Shown here: piece by piece, positions 51,844-63,353 of the stretch
Layout: every line of letters starts with the position of its first letter
How positions within the stretch are numbered: position 1 is the stretch's first letter
Source of the DNA: Capsaspora owczarzaki ATCC 30864
Taxonomy: Eukaryota; Opisthokonta; Filasterea
DNA: 64,000 nt
NCBI RefSeq assembly: GCF_000151315.2
Contig: NW_011887292.1
Location: 3,460,241-3,524,240 of the forward strand
Direction: 5' to 3'
Made by a program: the position numbers and the translations under genes
The notes under the pieces: generated by a model
What the model was told of the DNA's origin: nothing
The model's input: the letters and a program-made list of their open reading frames with translations, nothing else
Databases searched by the model: none

Positions 51844-54800
51844 TTATTTGCGTGGAGCGAGATCAACTTCCTCGCCACACTCGTTCAGAGCCGAGCAACA
51901 GCGAATCATCTTGAGAGTGAGCAAGTGTAAGTGCTCATCCGACCGGGAGAGGGATCGACGGTACTGCGCTGCAAGCTGCTGCGGAGTCTTCGTAGTCTCG
52001 GTTGTGCTGCCGCTGCTGGACACGCTGGCTCGATCAACATCATCGTCATTGGCATCCGCCACATCAAGCGACTCGGAGGCAGACTCGGTCATGGAAGGCT
52101 CGCTGAACGTATCAAAGTTATCAATCTCGTTCAGCAGACGCGTCACTTCATCGCGACTCTCGTTTTCGAGGTCAATCTCCAGCTGGATGACAGACATGAG
52201 TTCGTGCAGACGCGCGGCTCGCTCTCGCACTGGGAGCTCATTGAAGAGCAGCTTCCCTTCGGCCATGGCGACTCGCTTGGCTTCAATCTCCTGCCCCTCG
52301 GTCAAGACCACCAACCGCGGGACGGCTGCTTCACCCAGAAGGCTGGCGACATCCGCGACCGGCAAAGCCAGGTCATCGTCGTCGTGGGCTCGATACTCGC
52401 TGGGCGCAGGGCTGCCCCGCCCGCTCAATCCATCCAAGCTGTACGGCGACGTCTGGCCACTGGGCGACAGTGCACCGCTTGCGGATCGAACAGACACGTT
52501 ATCGCTCAGCGCACCAAGTGCATCGATGCCCAGACAGAGAGTTTGGCGAAGGCAGTTGTGCAAACATTTCTTGTGACACACATACTTGCAGAGCTCACAC
52601 CGGAAGGCCTCCATGCGCCAGACTTTGCCCGAGCAAAACCGACAGTAGGGCGCGACAGGGAAGGTCTGAAGCACGAAGCGGTGCCACTTGTCGGTCGCCA
52701 CCTTGTCCGCAACGACAATGCCCGAGATGAAGACAGACCCGTTGCTTGCATTCGAAGGACCAGTGTTGGGTCCCACGACAAGATTCAGGTTGCTGGTAGA
52801 GCCACCGCCAATGCTGCCACCATGCGAGCTCACGCTGGTGCTTCCAATCGAGCCAGTGGGACTAGCAGGTCTGGCGATGCCTCCTGCACCACCTCCTCCA
52901 CCTCCTCCTCCAGCCAGTAGTTGACGGTCGAGTGCAAACGAGGCGGGCCGCACCAAGTGGCGTGCACGGGTGGTCTGTTCTGCTGCAAAGACGGATTCCA
53001 GGAATGGCGCGTGTGACTCTGAAAAGGCACTCAGCGCAATTGCATCGCCCGGAAGCGGCAGGGCTCGTTCAAAGGCAATCACCAAGTCCATGCTCAAGTC
53101 GAACGAATCGGCGGTTCTTGTGGACAGGAACGACCAGGGCAGCAGATGCGTTATGCTCGCATTGGAGACTTGACGCAACGCAGAGCTGTGAGACGCCTGG
53201 CGCGAGCTGAATGCCTCAGCAAGCAAATTGGAAGGGTGGGCAGCAGGCTGGTGTAATGCGGCAAAGGATCCGGACAGCGACGCACTGCCGGCATTCTTGA
53301 CTCGAGATGCAGACAAATTTGCGCCGGTTGGCGGGATTGTGCCACCGCCCATTCCACTAAGGTTGGTGCTGGAGCCTCCGACGCTCGGAGGACCATGCGG
53401 CGTCGAAGCTCCTTTAGGCGTAGCTGAGGAGCTGCCTGACTTGCTGGCAGCATCGTCTGGCTTTTCAGGCTCGGTGCCCGTGCGCAACCGGGCCAAGCGT
53501 TTTTCCCGCTCGTTCCGCAATGTGGCTTGCTGCTGCTGCGTCTCACTGCCGGCAGCGAGCGGCAAGCGGTAGGTGCACCGGAAGGGCGACTCCCCGGTCG
53601 ACATTTGCAGAATCAAGTCTTGAACAGAAATAGACACCATTCCGATACAGACATTGTGGTATCGGTTGAGAAGATTGATAGCCCCCGGGTTGACGCCGGA
53701 AAGCCCTGCCATCAGGGGGAGAACTTGCGGCGCGTCCAATGCTTCAAGGTAGGAATCGCGCAGCAGGGGAGATGAGCAGCAGAGAACAATATGCAGGTTG
53801 CGGTGTCGAGAGGAAACGCGGAAAATGAGTCGATTGTGGGCCGTGTCAGACAGACTGGCATCAACGCCACGCTCTTGCGGTGAACCGGATGGAGTCGAAG
53901 ACCACTCGGTGTGATCCATCAATGGGACTGGCGGGGTGGCCTGGATGCAGTTCACGTGGTGATTATCGCGGCATTCAATTCCATCATCGAGGTACACGAG
54001 GGCGTACACGGACGGGACTTGCCCACCACCACCGGCCAGATCGTGCATTCCCGAAGCCCGCGACAAGCCGGCGCCAGCAGGGTGAATGTTGTCCAGCAAC
54101 CATTGAGACAAGCGACTCGTCAGTTGGCTGACGCTAGACATGGAAGAAGAAGCAGCGTGCTTGGCGTGCAGCCAGAGGATTTGGTCAAAACGCAACACAA
54201 GCAGTCCCAAGTCGGCGACGGGCTCATCCAGCATGATGGAATCGAGCGGATTGTCGGCGAGCTGAGAAGCACCGCGAACCACAACGGCGCCATCGTCCTC
54301 CTCCTCACTGGACGAGCTGGACGAATCGGACGAGAGATTGTCAATGCCGTCCGAAGGCTGGCTGTCGGTCGAGTACTGGTCCTTGTCGCTGTCAGAGCTG
54401 CTGGCGTCACTGGGCGAGATGACCTGGCCCGTGGTGGGCCGGACGCGCACGGTGCGATTGTCCTCGAGGGTGACATCAACCACCTTGTCGCGCTGGAGCC
54501 GACGCCGCTTGCGTCGCCGCATGCGCTCGCGGTCGCGCAGCTGCTGGGCGTCGAGCCTGCTCTCCGCTTCTTCGCGGGTCTGCTTGCTGCGGTAAACGTG
54601 AAACTTGCGCATCTTAAAGTTTGGCAGCAAATGCTTGCGGCGAATGACGCGCCGAAACTGGTTGACAATGCGGTCGCGGACGAGTTGCGGGATTTCGCGA
54701 CCCTCCACCGTGCTCGCGATATCGAGCTCAATGACGGGATCCTCGACGAAGGCGACACTCCAATGCGCGCGTGGTGCGTCTCCGACAGAGACGCGGATTG

Positions 54801-55812
54801 GGCCCGCCAGGCGCTGGACTGCAATCGAAACGGCTGCCGTAAATCCCAGCTTCAAGTCCATGTCCACAGTGAAGCGAAACCCGCCGACGTAGTCCAGGTC
54901 AAAGCACAAATCCAAGCGCTCGGCGCCCGGATCGGTCACGAGCGTGGTGACTTGAGCGTTGCTAAAGCATGGCAGCGACGAGCCAAACGCGTAATCGCGG
55001 AGTCGAATCCCTTCGACAACCTTGCGTGCGTCGGATCTCAGAAATGCCGCCATTTGCCTGCGCATTTGTCTGAGAAAGTACTGGCGGAGGTTTTTCGCAT
55101 CGCGCAAGTGCCGGAACATGAACGCGGCCAGCAGATTAAACCACCGACAGTTATTGGCGTCCGTGCTCATCGCGGCGTAGACGAGGCGCTGGCCCGTCTG
55201 GGGCGCGATGGGAAAGTCGTCCAGCAGTTCGAGGAGGGCGGCAGCGTCGTCCATCGTCGTCGTCGTCGTCGTGCCCAGTCGCTTGCCCAGCTTCTTGTGC
55301 ATGCGCTCCTGATGGCTGTGGTTCTGGGCGGCCTCGGTGGTCAGGTGAGTGGCTGCAGCGACAATGTCAGCTGCCTTCCAAGCGAACGCGGCCTCAAAGT
55401 CACGCAGCTGCGACTTGACCGACGGCAGGCTCCCCGCGGTCGACTTTGGAGCTGGGTAGACTGCCTTGACGCTCTTGGGTGGTGGTGGAGATGAGTGATG
55501 AGTGCTGTTGCTGCCTGGCTTTGAGATTGCGCGAGTGGATTGCGCGGGAACGGGCAATGGAGCCGCAGCGACCTGCGCGAGTCTGGCAGCGTACGCGTCC
55601 GCGTTATGACTACCACTACCACTATGACTACTACTACTACTATTACGGTTGGTCTGACTATGGTTGAGACTGGAGGTCGCGTCGTGGGGAGCAGCAGTGC
55701 TCGTCGTCAGTTGCTCACCACTGAGTACAAACCAGCGTCGGAGCAGCGCGAGCTCAGCCACGAGCACTGCAGCAACCCCGCACAGGAAGCTCAGCACCAC
55801 TGCAAACAGCAT
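51844..55812 (-). CDS. PDZD8: PDZD8-like ER membrane tether (SMP, C1 and coiled coil)
   Basis: A single exon of 1,322 residues. An N-terminal membrane helix (1-24) is followed by an SMP lipid-transfer domain at about 210-405, with HWSVAFVEDPVIELDIAS and EIPQLVRDRIVNQFRRVIRR close to animal PDZD8. A weak C2-like segment lies near 720. A C1 zinc domain at about 1040-1090 shows H-x12-C-x2-C, then C-x2-C-x4-H-x2-C. The C-terminal helix (about 1170-1235) is rich in Glu. In animals PDZD8 is an ER protein that tethers to late endosomes through Rab7 and moves lipids. I cannot see a clear PDZ domain; the region between SMP and C1 is filled with Ser/Gly/Gln-rich inserts. The start was set at MLFAVVLSF because upstream frame sequence is not protein-like. 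The stop lies 170 bp from that of the canopy-like gene (convergent). Confidence 0.88.
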   Translation of the reverse strand: MLFAVVLSFLCGVAAVLVAELALLRRWFVLSGEQLTTSTAAPHDATSSLNHSQTNRNSSSSSHSGSGSHNADAYAARLAQVAAAPLPVPAQSTRAISKPGSNSTHHSSPPPPKSVKAVYPAPKSTAGSLPSVKSQLRDFEAAFAWKAADIVAAATHLTTEAAQNHSHQERMHKKLGKRLGTTTTTTMDDAAALLELLDDFPIAPQTGQRLVYAAMSTDANNCRWFNLLAAFMFRHLRDAKNLRQYFLRQMRRQMAAFLRSDARKVVEGIRLRDYAFGSSLPCFSNAQVTTLVTDPGAERLDLCFDLDYVGGFRFTVDMDLKLGFTAAVSIAVQRLAGPIRVSVGDAPRAHWSVAFVEDPVIELDIASTVEGREIPQLVRDRIVNQFRRVIRRKHLLPNFKMRKFHVYRSKQTREEAESRLDAQQLRDRERMRRRKRRRLQRDKVVDVTLEDNRTVRVRPTTGQVISPSDASSSDSDKDQYSTDSQPSDGIDNLSSDSSSSSSEEEDDGAVVVRGASQLADNPLDSIMLDEPVADLGLLVLRFDQILWLHAKHAASSSMSSVSQLTSRLSQWLLDNIHPAGAGLSRASGMHDLAGGGGQVPSVYALVYLDDGIECRDNHHVNCIQATPPVPLMDHTEWSSTPSGSPQERGVDASLSDTAHNRLIFRVSSRHRNLHIVLCCSSPLLRDSYLEALDAPQVLPLMAGLSGVNPGAINLLNRYHNVCIGMVSISVQDLILQMSTGESPFRCTYRLPLAAGSETQQQQATLRNEREKRLARLRTGTEPEKPDDAASKSGSSSATPKGASTPHGPPSVGGSSTNLSGMGGGTIPPTGANLSASRVKNAGSASLSGSFAALHQPAAHPSNLLAEAFSSRQASHSSALRQVSNASITHLLPWSFLSTRTADSFDLSMDLVIAFERALPLPGDAIALSAFSESHAPFLESVFAAEQTTRARHLVRPASFALDRQLLAGGGGGGGGAGGIARPASPTGSIGSTSVSSHGGSIGGGSTSNLNLVVGPNTGPSNASNGSVFISGIVVADKVATDKWHRFVLQTFPVAPYCRFCSGKVWRMEAFRCELCKYVCHKKCLHNCLRQTLCLGIDALGALSDNVSVRSASGALSPSGQTSPYSLDGLSGRGSPAPSEYRAHDDDDLALPVADVASLLGEAAVPRLVVLTEGQEIEAKRVAMAEGKLLFNELPVRERAARLHELMSVIQLEIDLENESRDEVTRLLNEIDNFDTFSEPSMTESASESLDVADANDDDVDRASVSSSGSTTETTKTPQQLAAQYRRSLSRSDEHLHLLTLKMIRCCSALNECGEEVDLAPRK

Positions 55813-56184
55813 TTCGAGTCGATGGGGGTTGGGAGGGGGGTTTGGGCCAACCCAAAGCAAGACGACCTCTTCCTCTGAGAAAATCCGAGCAAGAAGCGAA
55901 CGGAGAGTGAGTGAGCGTGTTTGGATGCGCGATGAACTATCGACAAGTGCATTGCAAATCTCACATTGTGTGTGTGAGTGTGTGTTTGTAGGTAATCCAT
56001 CATTGAGGATTGAGGAGAACAAAACGAAGCCAAAAGCCCAATCTCAGACTTTACAGCCATCATTCAACTTTGACTTCTTTTCCAAGCTGTTCAACAGTCC
56101 ATTCGAGTTTTTCCCAGTTTTGTTCAAGTGCTTTGCTTTTCTCAGACTTTGATCTCAGTCTCTCTCTTTTTTTTTTTCGTACAA
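55813..56184. promoter_or_regulatory. divergent promoter between PDZD8-like and REI1-like genes
   Basis: 372 bp between two start codons. It contains two TCTCAGACTTT words (about 56043 and 56142) and a T run directly before the REI1-like start. No classic promoter element could be assigned. Confidence 0.5.
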
Positions 56185-58030
56185 ATGGCTTCGACCGTCA
56201 CTTCTGCTGCTGCAGCTGCTGCCGCGGCTGCCGTTCCGTCCACGACCTACACCTGCATCACATGCCGCGTTGCCTTCCGCACTGCCGACGCCCAGCGCGA
56301 CCACTACAAGGCCGACTGGCACAGGTGAATGAATGGGGGGGGGGAATGGGGATGAGGACAAGCTCGGCCACATGGGGATGCAATGCCAGCCACTCTACTC
56401 TCTCTTCTTCGCTCGCTCGCGCGCTCCACTCTCCACCCAACGCAACTTAACGCAACTCAGCTCAGCACCAAAGCTCCAAGCGAATGCACATGGCCGTTCC
56501 GTTCGAGCGGCTGGGCGTTCCGAGCCCCGCTCTTTTTGCTGCTTTTGTTCCACATGGTTTTGGCGCTTGGGAACTGGCAGCCAAGCCAACGCTCCAGACA
56601 GCACGACACACAGCGATTGCTCGAATCGAACACAATGAATAGATTGATTCATTGAAGGTTTCAAACAAACAAGAGTCGACCGAAACGAAAAAAAAAAAAA
56701 AAAAAAAAGACGGCGATAAAATGGTTGCGCAATACAAAACGCATAGAACGAGCGGAGGTTTTCCATCGACCAGAGACTCACAGTGAACATGATTGACATG
56801 GTTGGGCTTTGACACAGGTACAACCTCAAGCGCAAGGTCGCCGAGATGCCGCCGCTGAGCGCAGAGCAGTTTGGTGAGCGCGTCATGTCGCAGAACGCGA
56901 CAGCTGCGGCCACCGCACAGCGGGCTGCCAGCACGCAGCAGTTCAACTGCGACGTGTGCAGCAAGCACTTTGCATCCCAGCACACGTATGCCACGCACAT
57001 CCAGTCAAACAAGCACAAGGACGCTGCTGCGGCCGCGGAGGCTCGCGCTGCTTCTGGAGAGCAACCACAGGCCGCTGCTGCAGCGTCCGAGCGCAAGCAC
57101 AACACCCAACAGCACCACAAGAAGGACGATGGTGTTGCACGTCGCAAGGCAGAGCAGCCCACGGCGCCCACTGATGCCGCCGCCTCCACTTCAACCACTG
57201 CCACCGCCACCTCCAATGCTGAAGCAGCTGCTGCACCCGAAAATGCCAAACCCACAACCGAAGCAGCCACCGAAACCGCAGAGGACGACGAGGAGGAGGA
57301 TTTGGAAGCAGAGTACTTGGCTCGCGCTGTCGAGCTCTCCGAGGAGGATTGCTTGTTCTGCTCGCGCAAATCAGCCAGCTTTGAGGCGAACATGGAACAC
57401 ATGGCGTACGACCATAGCTTCTTTATTCCTGACATGCAGTACCTTGTGGACTTGCGTGGCTTGATCAAATACCTCGGCGAGAAGATTGGCACGGGCAACA
57501 TTTGCCTGTATTGCAACGGCAAGGGCCGCAGCTTCCGCTCGATTGGCGCTGTTCGCAAGCACATGATTAGCAAAGGACATTGCATGCTCAAGGATGACGA
57601 GGAGCTGGAATTTGCCGACTATTACGACTTCCGCTCAACCTACCCTGACTTTGACCCCAACAACCCCGACGCCAACGCCGATGAGGAGGTCGACGAGCAG
57701 CGCTTGATCGCGCTCGGCACCGCCGTCATCTCTGAGGACGATATGGAGCTTACCCTGGCGAGCGGTGCCAAGCTCGGACACCGCGCACTGCGCCGATATT
57801 ACAAGCAGCATTTCAGCTGGCAAGACTCGCGCGACGCCGAAACGATTGGCCGTCTGGCAGCAAATTACCGAATGCTCGGCTACCACGACTCGAGTATTTT
57901 GCACAACGGCAAGACCCGTGCTCAACTGCACCAAGACAAGCGTATTCAGCAAGCACAAGCGCAACAGAGCATGAAGGTTGGAATCAAGTACAACAAGATT
58001 CATACTATTGTGCCGCAAGTCATGTATTGA
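56185..58030 (+). CDS. ZNF622: REI1/ZNF622-like 60S ribosome biogenesis factor
   Basis: Two exons (56185-56324 and 56818-58030) give 450 residues. Four C2H2-type fingers: YTCITCRVAF near 22, RYNLKRKVAEMPPLS directly after it (a REI1 hallmark), FNCDVCSKHF near 87, EDCLFCSRKS near 224, and NICLYCNGKG near 274, followed by AVRKHMISKGHCML. REI1 and Reh1 bind late cytoplasmic pre-60S subunits and help recycle Arx1 and Tif6-type factors; the animal orthologue is ZNF622. An Ala-rich N-terminus and an Ala/Thr/Glu linker (about 110-215) are expansions. The intron (56325-56817) ends in an ACAG acceptor that completes the Arg codon of HR-YNLKRK. The ATG lies just after a T run. Confidence 0.93.
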
Positions 58031-58440
58031 ACGGTTTTGGAGACAGAGGGTGTGTTGTGTTTATGTGTGTGTGTGTGTGTGTCTGGTGCGTTGTGTTGCT
58101 TTGCCGCGTTTCTTTGCTGTAGTTTGAACAAACCAAAAAATGAGAATAACGTTTCGGGCATTTCCATTTTCGCCTTCTTTTGTTTCTCTTGTTTTTTTTT
58201 TGTTTTTTTTTCTCGCTTGTGTTGACGGTCGGATCGAGTCTAGTTTAAGGTCAACTCGACAGTTCAGAAAGCATCAATGCTCACAACATCTCGTCAAAAG
58301 CAAAGAAAAATCTGTATTGTTTAGAGTACAAGAAAAAAAAATGAAATGCCAACAAAACGTAAACCAAATCGTATTTGGAATGATGGGTGATGACTGATAT
58401 ATGAAGAGAGGGGTGAGAGGTGAAGCTCGGTCTGCTGCAC
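58031..58440. other. convergent 3' region
   Basis: 410 bp between the REI1-like and ARID4-like stop codons. It contains a short (GT)n tract at 58061-58082 and T-rich sequence near 58190. No gene seen. Confidence 0.6.
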
Positions 58441-59140
58441 TTAGACAACCATGGCAGCGGGAGCAGCATTGACAGTGACTGCTTCCACAGGCGCAGCGAT
58501 CGGCAACGGTGCTGCTTCCGCGAAAGACTCGGCCCGCGTCGTCGTCGTCGTCGTCGTCGTCGTGGCCAAGTCCGCGGCTGCAACTGCAGCAGTTGTGCTC
58601 GAATCTCGCCCAGACTTTCGGCCGAGCGCACGGAGATGCAAGCGGTGCTTGTTATAATCACGCTGCAGCATCTTCATGCGGGTCACGATGGTTTGTGAGT
58701 CTGCTTCGCCATTGCGGGCCATGCGTTCGCGGTTTTGGTCATTGAGGCGCGACAGCCACTGCTTCCCATACAGCAAGACTTTGGCCTGGGGACGAGTGTT
58801 GGCGGCGTCCTGCTCTGGCGTGCGCATACACGCCTGCTGGACGGTAGCAGCCAGCTGGTGGGTGCGCGCTGCAAACTCTGCTTGCTGAGTGGCATGCTCG
58901 TGCTCGGTGATGGGCACCTCGGGTTCGTAATAGCCATAGCCATAGTGTGCAGGGGGACTGGGCGGACCGAAGAGCAAAACGGGAGAGGTGCTTGCAGCTG
59001 GGGACAAGAGGGCGGCCTGCAAGATGCCCGCGGAGCCATACTCGCCAATGAGTTCGTCGTTGATAAACAAGCCCTGGGGTTGGGGCGGAAGAAGGCTCAT
59101 TCCAGGCGCGATCGGTACCTGGCCGCCGGTTTGCATCATG

Positions 59141-59176
<36 letters not shown>

Positions 59177-62100
59177 GACTGGTCGTACGGCACAAAACCA
59201 TTGTGCTGATAGCCCTGTTGCTGCTGTTGCTGCAGTTGTTGCTGTTGTGGCATAAAGTGTGGAAGGTGTGGAAGCTGGGACTGATTCTGATAATGAGCCA
59301 GTTGGGCAGGGTCGTGCGCCTATGAGTTGCTGAAGATGTGGCTGTTGGTGCAGCAGCTGCTGGTTTTGCAGTTGATGCGCTTGCGCCAGCATGTTTGCCT
59401 GATGGAGGCCATCATAGCCGGCGTAGTTGACTTCTGCATACGGCGCAACGCCATGCTGCTGAGCATCCATCTGCGAAAGGTGCCCTGGAGGCAACATGTT
59501 CCCCATCTCTGGCTGTTGTTGTTGTTGCTGTTGTTGTGGTGGTGGTAGTTGCGGCTGCTGTTGTTGCGGTGGCTGTTGCTGCGGTGGCTGTTGCTGCTGC
59601 TGCTGGTGCACGGGTACGCCGAACGACGATGCCCCGAGTGAACTGCCATTGGCTGGCAGCATGCCGCCTTGCGAAAAGGCACTAGGAAGAGAACTAAACG
59701 GCAGCGTGTTGGAGGGCGTAAAGCCAGAGGTACCGACACTGTTGGACAGCGGGACTAGGAATTGCGAGGGCTGCTGTTGGCCCATCGACGGATAGCCAAG
59801 GTGCATTGGCTGCATCTGCATTTGAAGCTGCAGTTGGTGCTGCTGTTGCTGTTGTTGCTGGAACAATAGCTGCTGGTCTTGCGATGTCTCGTCCATGGCA
59901 GACTGCTGCTCGCCTTCGGAAGACTCGGCCGATTCTTTGCCGTCCTCCTCGTCCTCGTCGGCTTCTTCCTCTTCCTCCTCCTCCTCTTCTTCGTCTTCTT
60001 CGGTTGCATACAAGGAGGGAACGCCTGGTGGCTGCATCATCATGGCCAAGGGGGCTGGAACAAGCCCCGGCATCAGCTGAGGCACACCGGTCAATCCGGT
60101 TGACGGATCCAGGTGGGCAACGGGAATGCCAAGCGCAGCAGCATTGGCGGCAAGCAGCGTATTTGGATCGATAATGGCCGAAGTCGGCGGAAGAAAACCA
60201 GTCTGCGCCTCAGCGTTTGTTGGCAACACAATGTTGTTTGCGGCAGCGCTGTTGGTGTCTGCTTCGGCGTCCTCGGTGTCACTCACAGTGGTCACTTCGG
60301 GCTCCTGCCCTCGTAAGCGAGTGCTCTTCTTGGGCTGTGTCACCGCTGGCGGCGGCCGCTTTCGCCTGCCAGTCTCGGAAGCCACAGGCGCGTCTGTCCC
60401 AGCGCCCTCATCCGCCGATGACGCGTGTCCGTTCGTGGCCTTGGCCCCGTTGGACTCGCTCGAGTCGAGACCGGCCGCAGCGGCAGTCCGTTTGCGCGAA
60501 GCAGCAACAGGAGCAGTGGATGGCACAGGCACAAACGACGATACAGGCTCGTCCACGGGTGCAGGTTGCGGTTGTTGTTTCGCATCGCTTTCAGGCAAAG
60601 CACCGTCGGCGCCGCCAGCGGAGGCATCAGAAACCGAGGCTGGAGCAGTGGGTTTGCGGGCACCCTTGGCAGCTTTCCCGCCACGCTTCTTGTTCCCAGC
60701 ACCAGACGCTGGCTGCGAGTCGTCGCCACCACCACTCTCGGGCGCTGTTTCTTCCAACTCACCCGGTGCAGGCGAATCGGTCCTTGACACAATCCCTTCC
60801 ATCGGCACAGGCGTCGCCGACCCAGACGCCTGTGTCGAAGCTACGGTCGAGGCAGCAGCAGAGGGTGTAGTGGCAATCGTTGGCGTTGCAGGGCGCGCAG
60901 CAGTCTTGCCCGATCCTCGGCGAGACTCGGGCTTTCCAATCACAGGCGACTTGCCAGAAGATGATGTTGATGATGCTGACGATGGTGGTAGTGGTGGTGG
61001 TGCCTGCGACAGCGTCGGAGAAGCGGTAGATGCACGGGTGGCAGGTGCCGGTGGAGGGGGAGAAGTTGAGGCTAGGGTGGACGATCGAGGAGGCGAGGCT
61101 CCAGGGGTGTCATTCTCCGACCTGGGCTTGCGCTTCATGAGCGTTCCGCGAACGATCGCTGATTGCTGTACCCACTCGTCGTACCGCTTATTCCAGCCGT
61201 CGTAGTGAATGAGGTATTGCGGTTTCCGCTTGATGGCGCGGATGGCGACAACCTTTGCGGGATACACGCTGCTGTTGTGTTTGGCCTCAACGCGACCACC
61301 AATCGGATAGACGCTTTCAGCGTCGATATCCAGATCAGCAGGAATGTACTTTTCCTCCGCGTCATCAAGGTCGGACGCGCCCAGCATCGAGTCGGAGCCG
61401 TCACCCCTGTTTTGAAACTGGCTCGAGCTCTTGAGACGCGTGACGTGCAGCCTCACGTCCTCTCGCTCCCATGCCTCCCACTGGAAGCCATCGGGGAGCG
61501 AGCCATCCTTGAGGTACGCCAGGGCGGACAGAACGCCATCGTTCTCGCGGAAGGCCGAGAAGCGAGCCAGCCGCAAGTAAGGGTCTTGGGTGAGAATGAA
61601 CGGCTTGACGCCCGTCTTGTCCACCACAAGAAATCGTGCGTCTTCAAGGACCCGCACAACACATTCGTCGGCGTCGGGGCGGAGTTCTTTCTGGCCCCCG
61701 AGCTCCGACGTCGGCACAATAAACGCGGGTGCCCAGTACTCTTCGCCCTTTGGCTTCATGGAGCTGAGATTCACGAGAACCAACTCCCGCTTCAAGGGGG
61801 CCGGGTTGTTGTCGGGCGCCGCTGCGGCGTGGTTGTTGCGGGAAGCAGTGCCAGAGCTACCGAGCTGAGGCGATGACGTGCCGCGGGACGAACTGCCGTT
61901 GGCCAGGGGCGATGACGTGGAAGGTGCATTGCTTGCAGCCTTTCCTCGACCTCGAACGGGACTGGTTGCGCTGGCTGTGGTTGGTGGGGGTGTTGCTGTT
62001 GCGGCACGTCCTGCCGATTTGACTGCGATGGTTGCGCTATCTTCTTCGTGCTCGCTGGCCACGCTGGCACTCGACTCTCCCTCATCACTATTACTACCGT

Positions 62101-62749
62101 CATCATCATCGTTGTCATCCTCATCATCGTCGTCGCCGTCATCGTCGTCGTCGTTGTCGTCATCGCCGCCTTCGCCGTTGGCATGTTTTCGCGAGCGCTT
62201 GCTGCCCTGCCGATGTTTCTTGCCCAGTGCAACCTTGACTAGTGTCTCTGGATCTGTCAGTGGCATGTCATCGAGTGTTGACGCGTGGAGGAAGGCTGGC
62301 TTGCCCTTGAGCGTGAGATTGTTCCGCTTCACAGTCTTAATGTCCCCATCGTCAAACTCTGTCCAAGCCAAACACACACACACATCGGCAACACCACAGG
62401 TGAGTATTGCCCTCACTGTTTCCAAGCAGCAACTGAGCTGAATGGTGCAAGAGACCCCGGGTGACAGAACAGTGCTCATACCAACGGTATAGGTCGACCC
62501 GTCAAAGAGCCGTAAGATGGTGGCAGGCCGATACTTGTTGTCCTGCTGGCTCATGGCGTCGACGGTGGCACCCTCGGCTATCGTGCCTCGGATGTTGGTC
62601 GAGTCAAGCATCAACACGCGCTTGTCTGCGTTGAAGCGGACTTTGCATTGTGTGACGCGATCCACACTCTTGACCTTGGCCTCGCAGAACGCGCCTCGAT
62701 ACTTTGCGCTGACATCTGTGCCAACCGCGAGTGGCGTGTAGTCGTCGGC
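58441..62749 (-). CDS. ARID4 (RBBP1)-like chromatin protein, start exon not found
   Basis: The first visible exon (62749-62482) begins after a GCGCAG acceptor and encodes GTDVSAKYRGAFCEAKVKS, nearly identical to the N-terminal Tudor domain of animal ARID4A/B. A 123-bp intron is removed and exon 2 (from 62358) continues EFDDGDIKTVKR. An RBB1NT/PWWP-like domain follows (WAPAFIVP to FLVVDKTGVKPF), then a chromo-barrel (GGRVEAKHNSSVYPAKVVAI, then YLIHYDGWNKRYDEWV). ARID4 proteins recruit SIN3/HDAC to methylated histones. No ARID domain is seen. The rest is acidic runs, Ser/Pro and poly-Gln. Near 59320 the good frame changes: upstream ends LLHQQPHLQQL, while downstream HDPAQLAHYQ and the charged C-terminus (GKQWLSRLNDQNRERMA) are in another frame. 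Either a 112-bp intron (59431-59320) or a one- or two-base error explains it. The ATG exon must lie upstream of 62830. Confidence 0.82.
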
Positions 62750-63164
62750 CTGCGCCAGAGTGACAACATCACGAGTGGAGTTGAGACAAGTGAGCAACAG
62801 GTGAAATGGGACAGAAACGCGATCAACGGCATGAGAGTGCGTACCCACCACCACCACCACCACCACTCCCAAAACACAAACGACACAAGCACAAGCTCAT
62901 GATATGGAATCGATATACACAGAGCGAGCACTTTGAGCTCAGCCACAGCCAAGCCAAAAAGCAACAGCGAAAAGAAAAAGAAAAAGAAAGACAAAAAGTC
63001 TTTGAGCGGTCGTCCGAGTTGCACAGCGGCCAATTGGGGGGGGGTGTCTGGATTGGCAGGTGGGGATGGAGAAGAAGAGCAACAGAGACAGCTAGCAAGC
63101 TGGGGCAGAGAGCGAGCGGATGACGAGCAACAGAGCGATGACTGTTGAAGCTGCTTGCTGACCG

Positions 63165-63213
<49 letters not shown>

Positions 63214-63321
63214 AAGACAGCCGTGTCTTGGTGGGAGGCGTGTTGCTTGGACAGAGTGCGTGGATTGGCAGTGAATGAGGCAAGAGACGCAATGCACGAT
63301 GGACTCATGGCCAAGACAGAG

Positions 63322-63353
<32 letters not shown>

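Noticed and set aside
53911-55494. 527-codon plus-strand frame
   Set aside because: It is antisense to the SMP and Ser-rich parts of the PDZD8-like gene and shows no domain.
58739-59318. Poly-Ala C-terminus obtained by reading the ARID4-like gene straight through
   Set aside because: The alternative frame gives poly-Gln consistent with the upstream part and a charged, protein-like end, so the poly-Ala reading is probably wrong.
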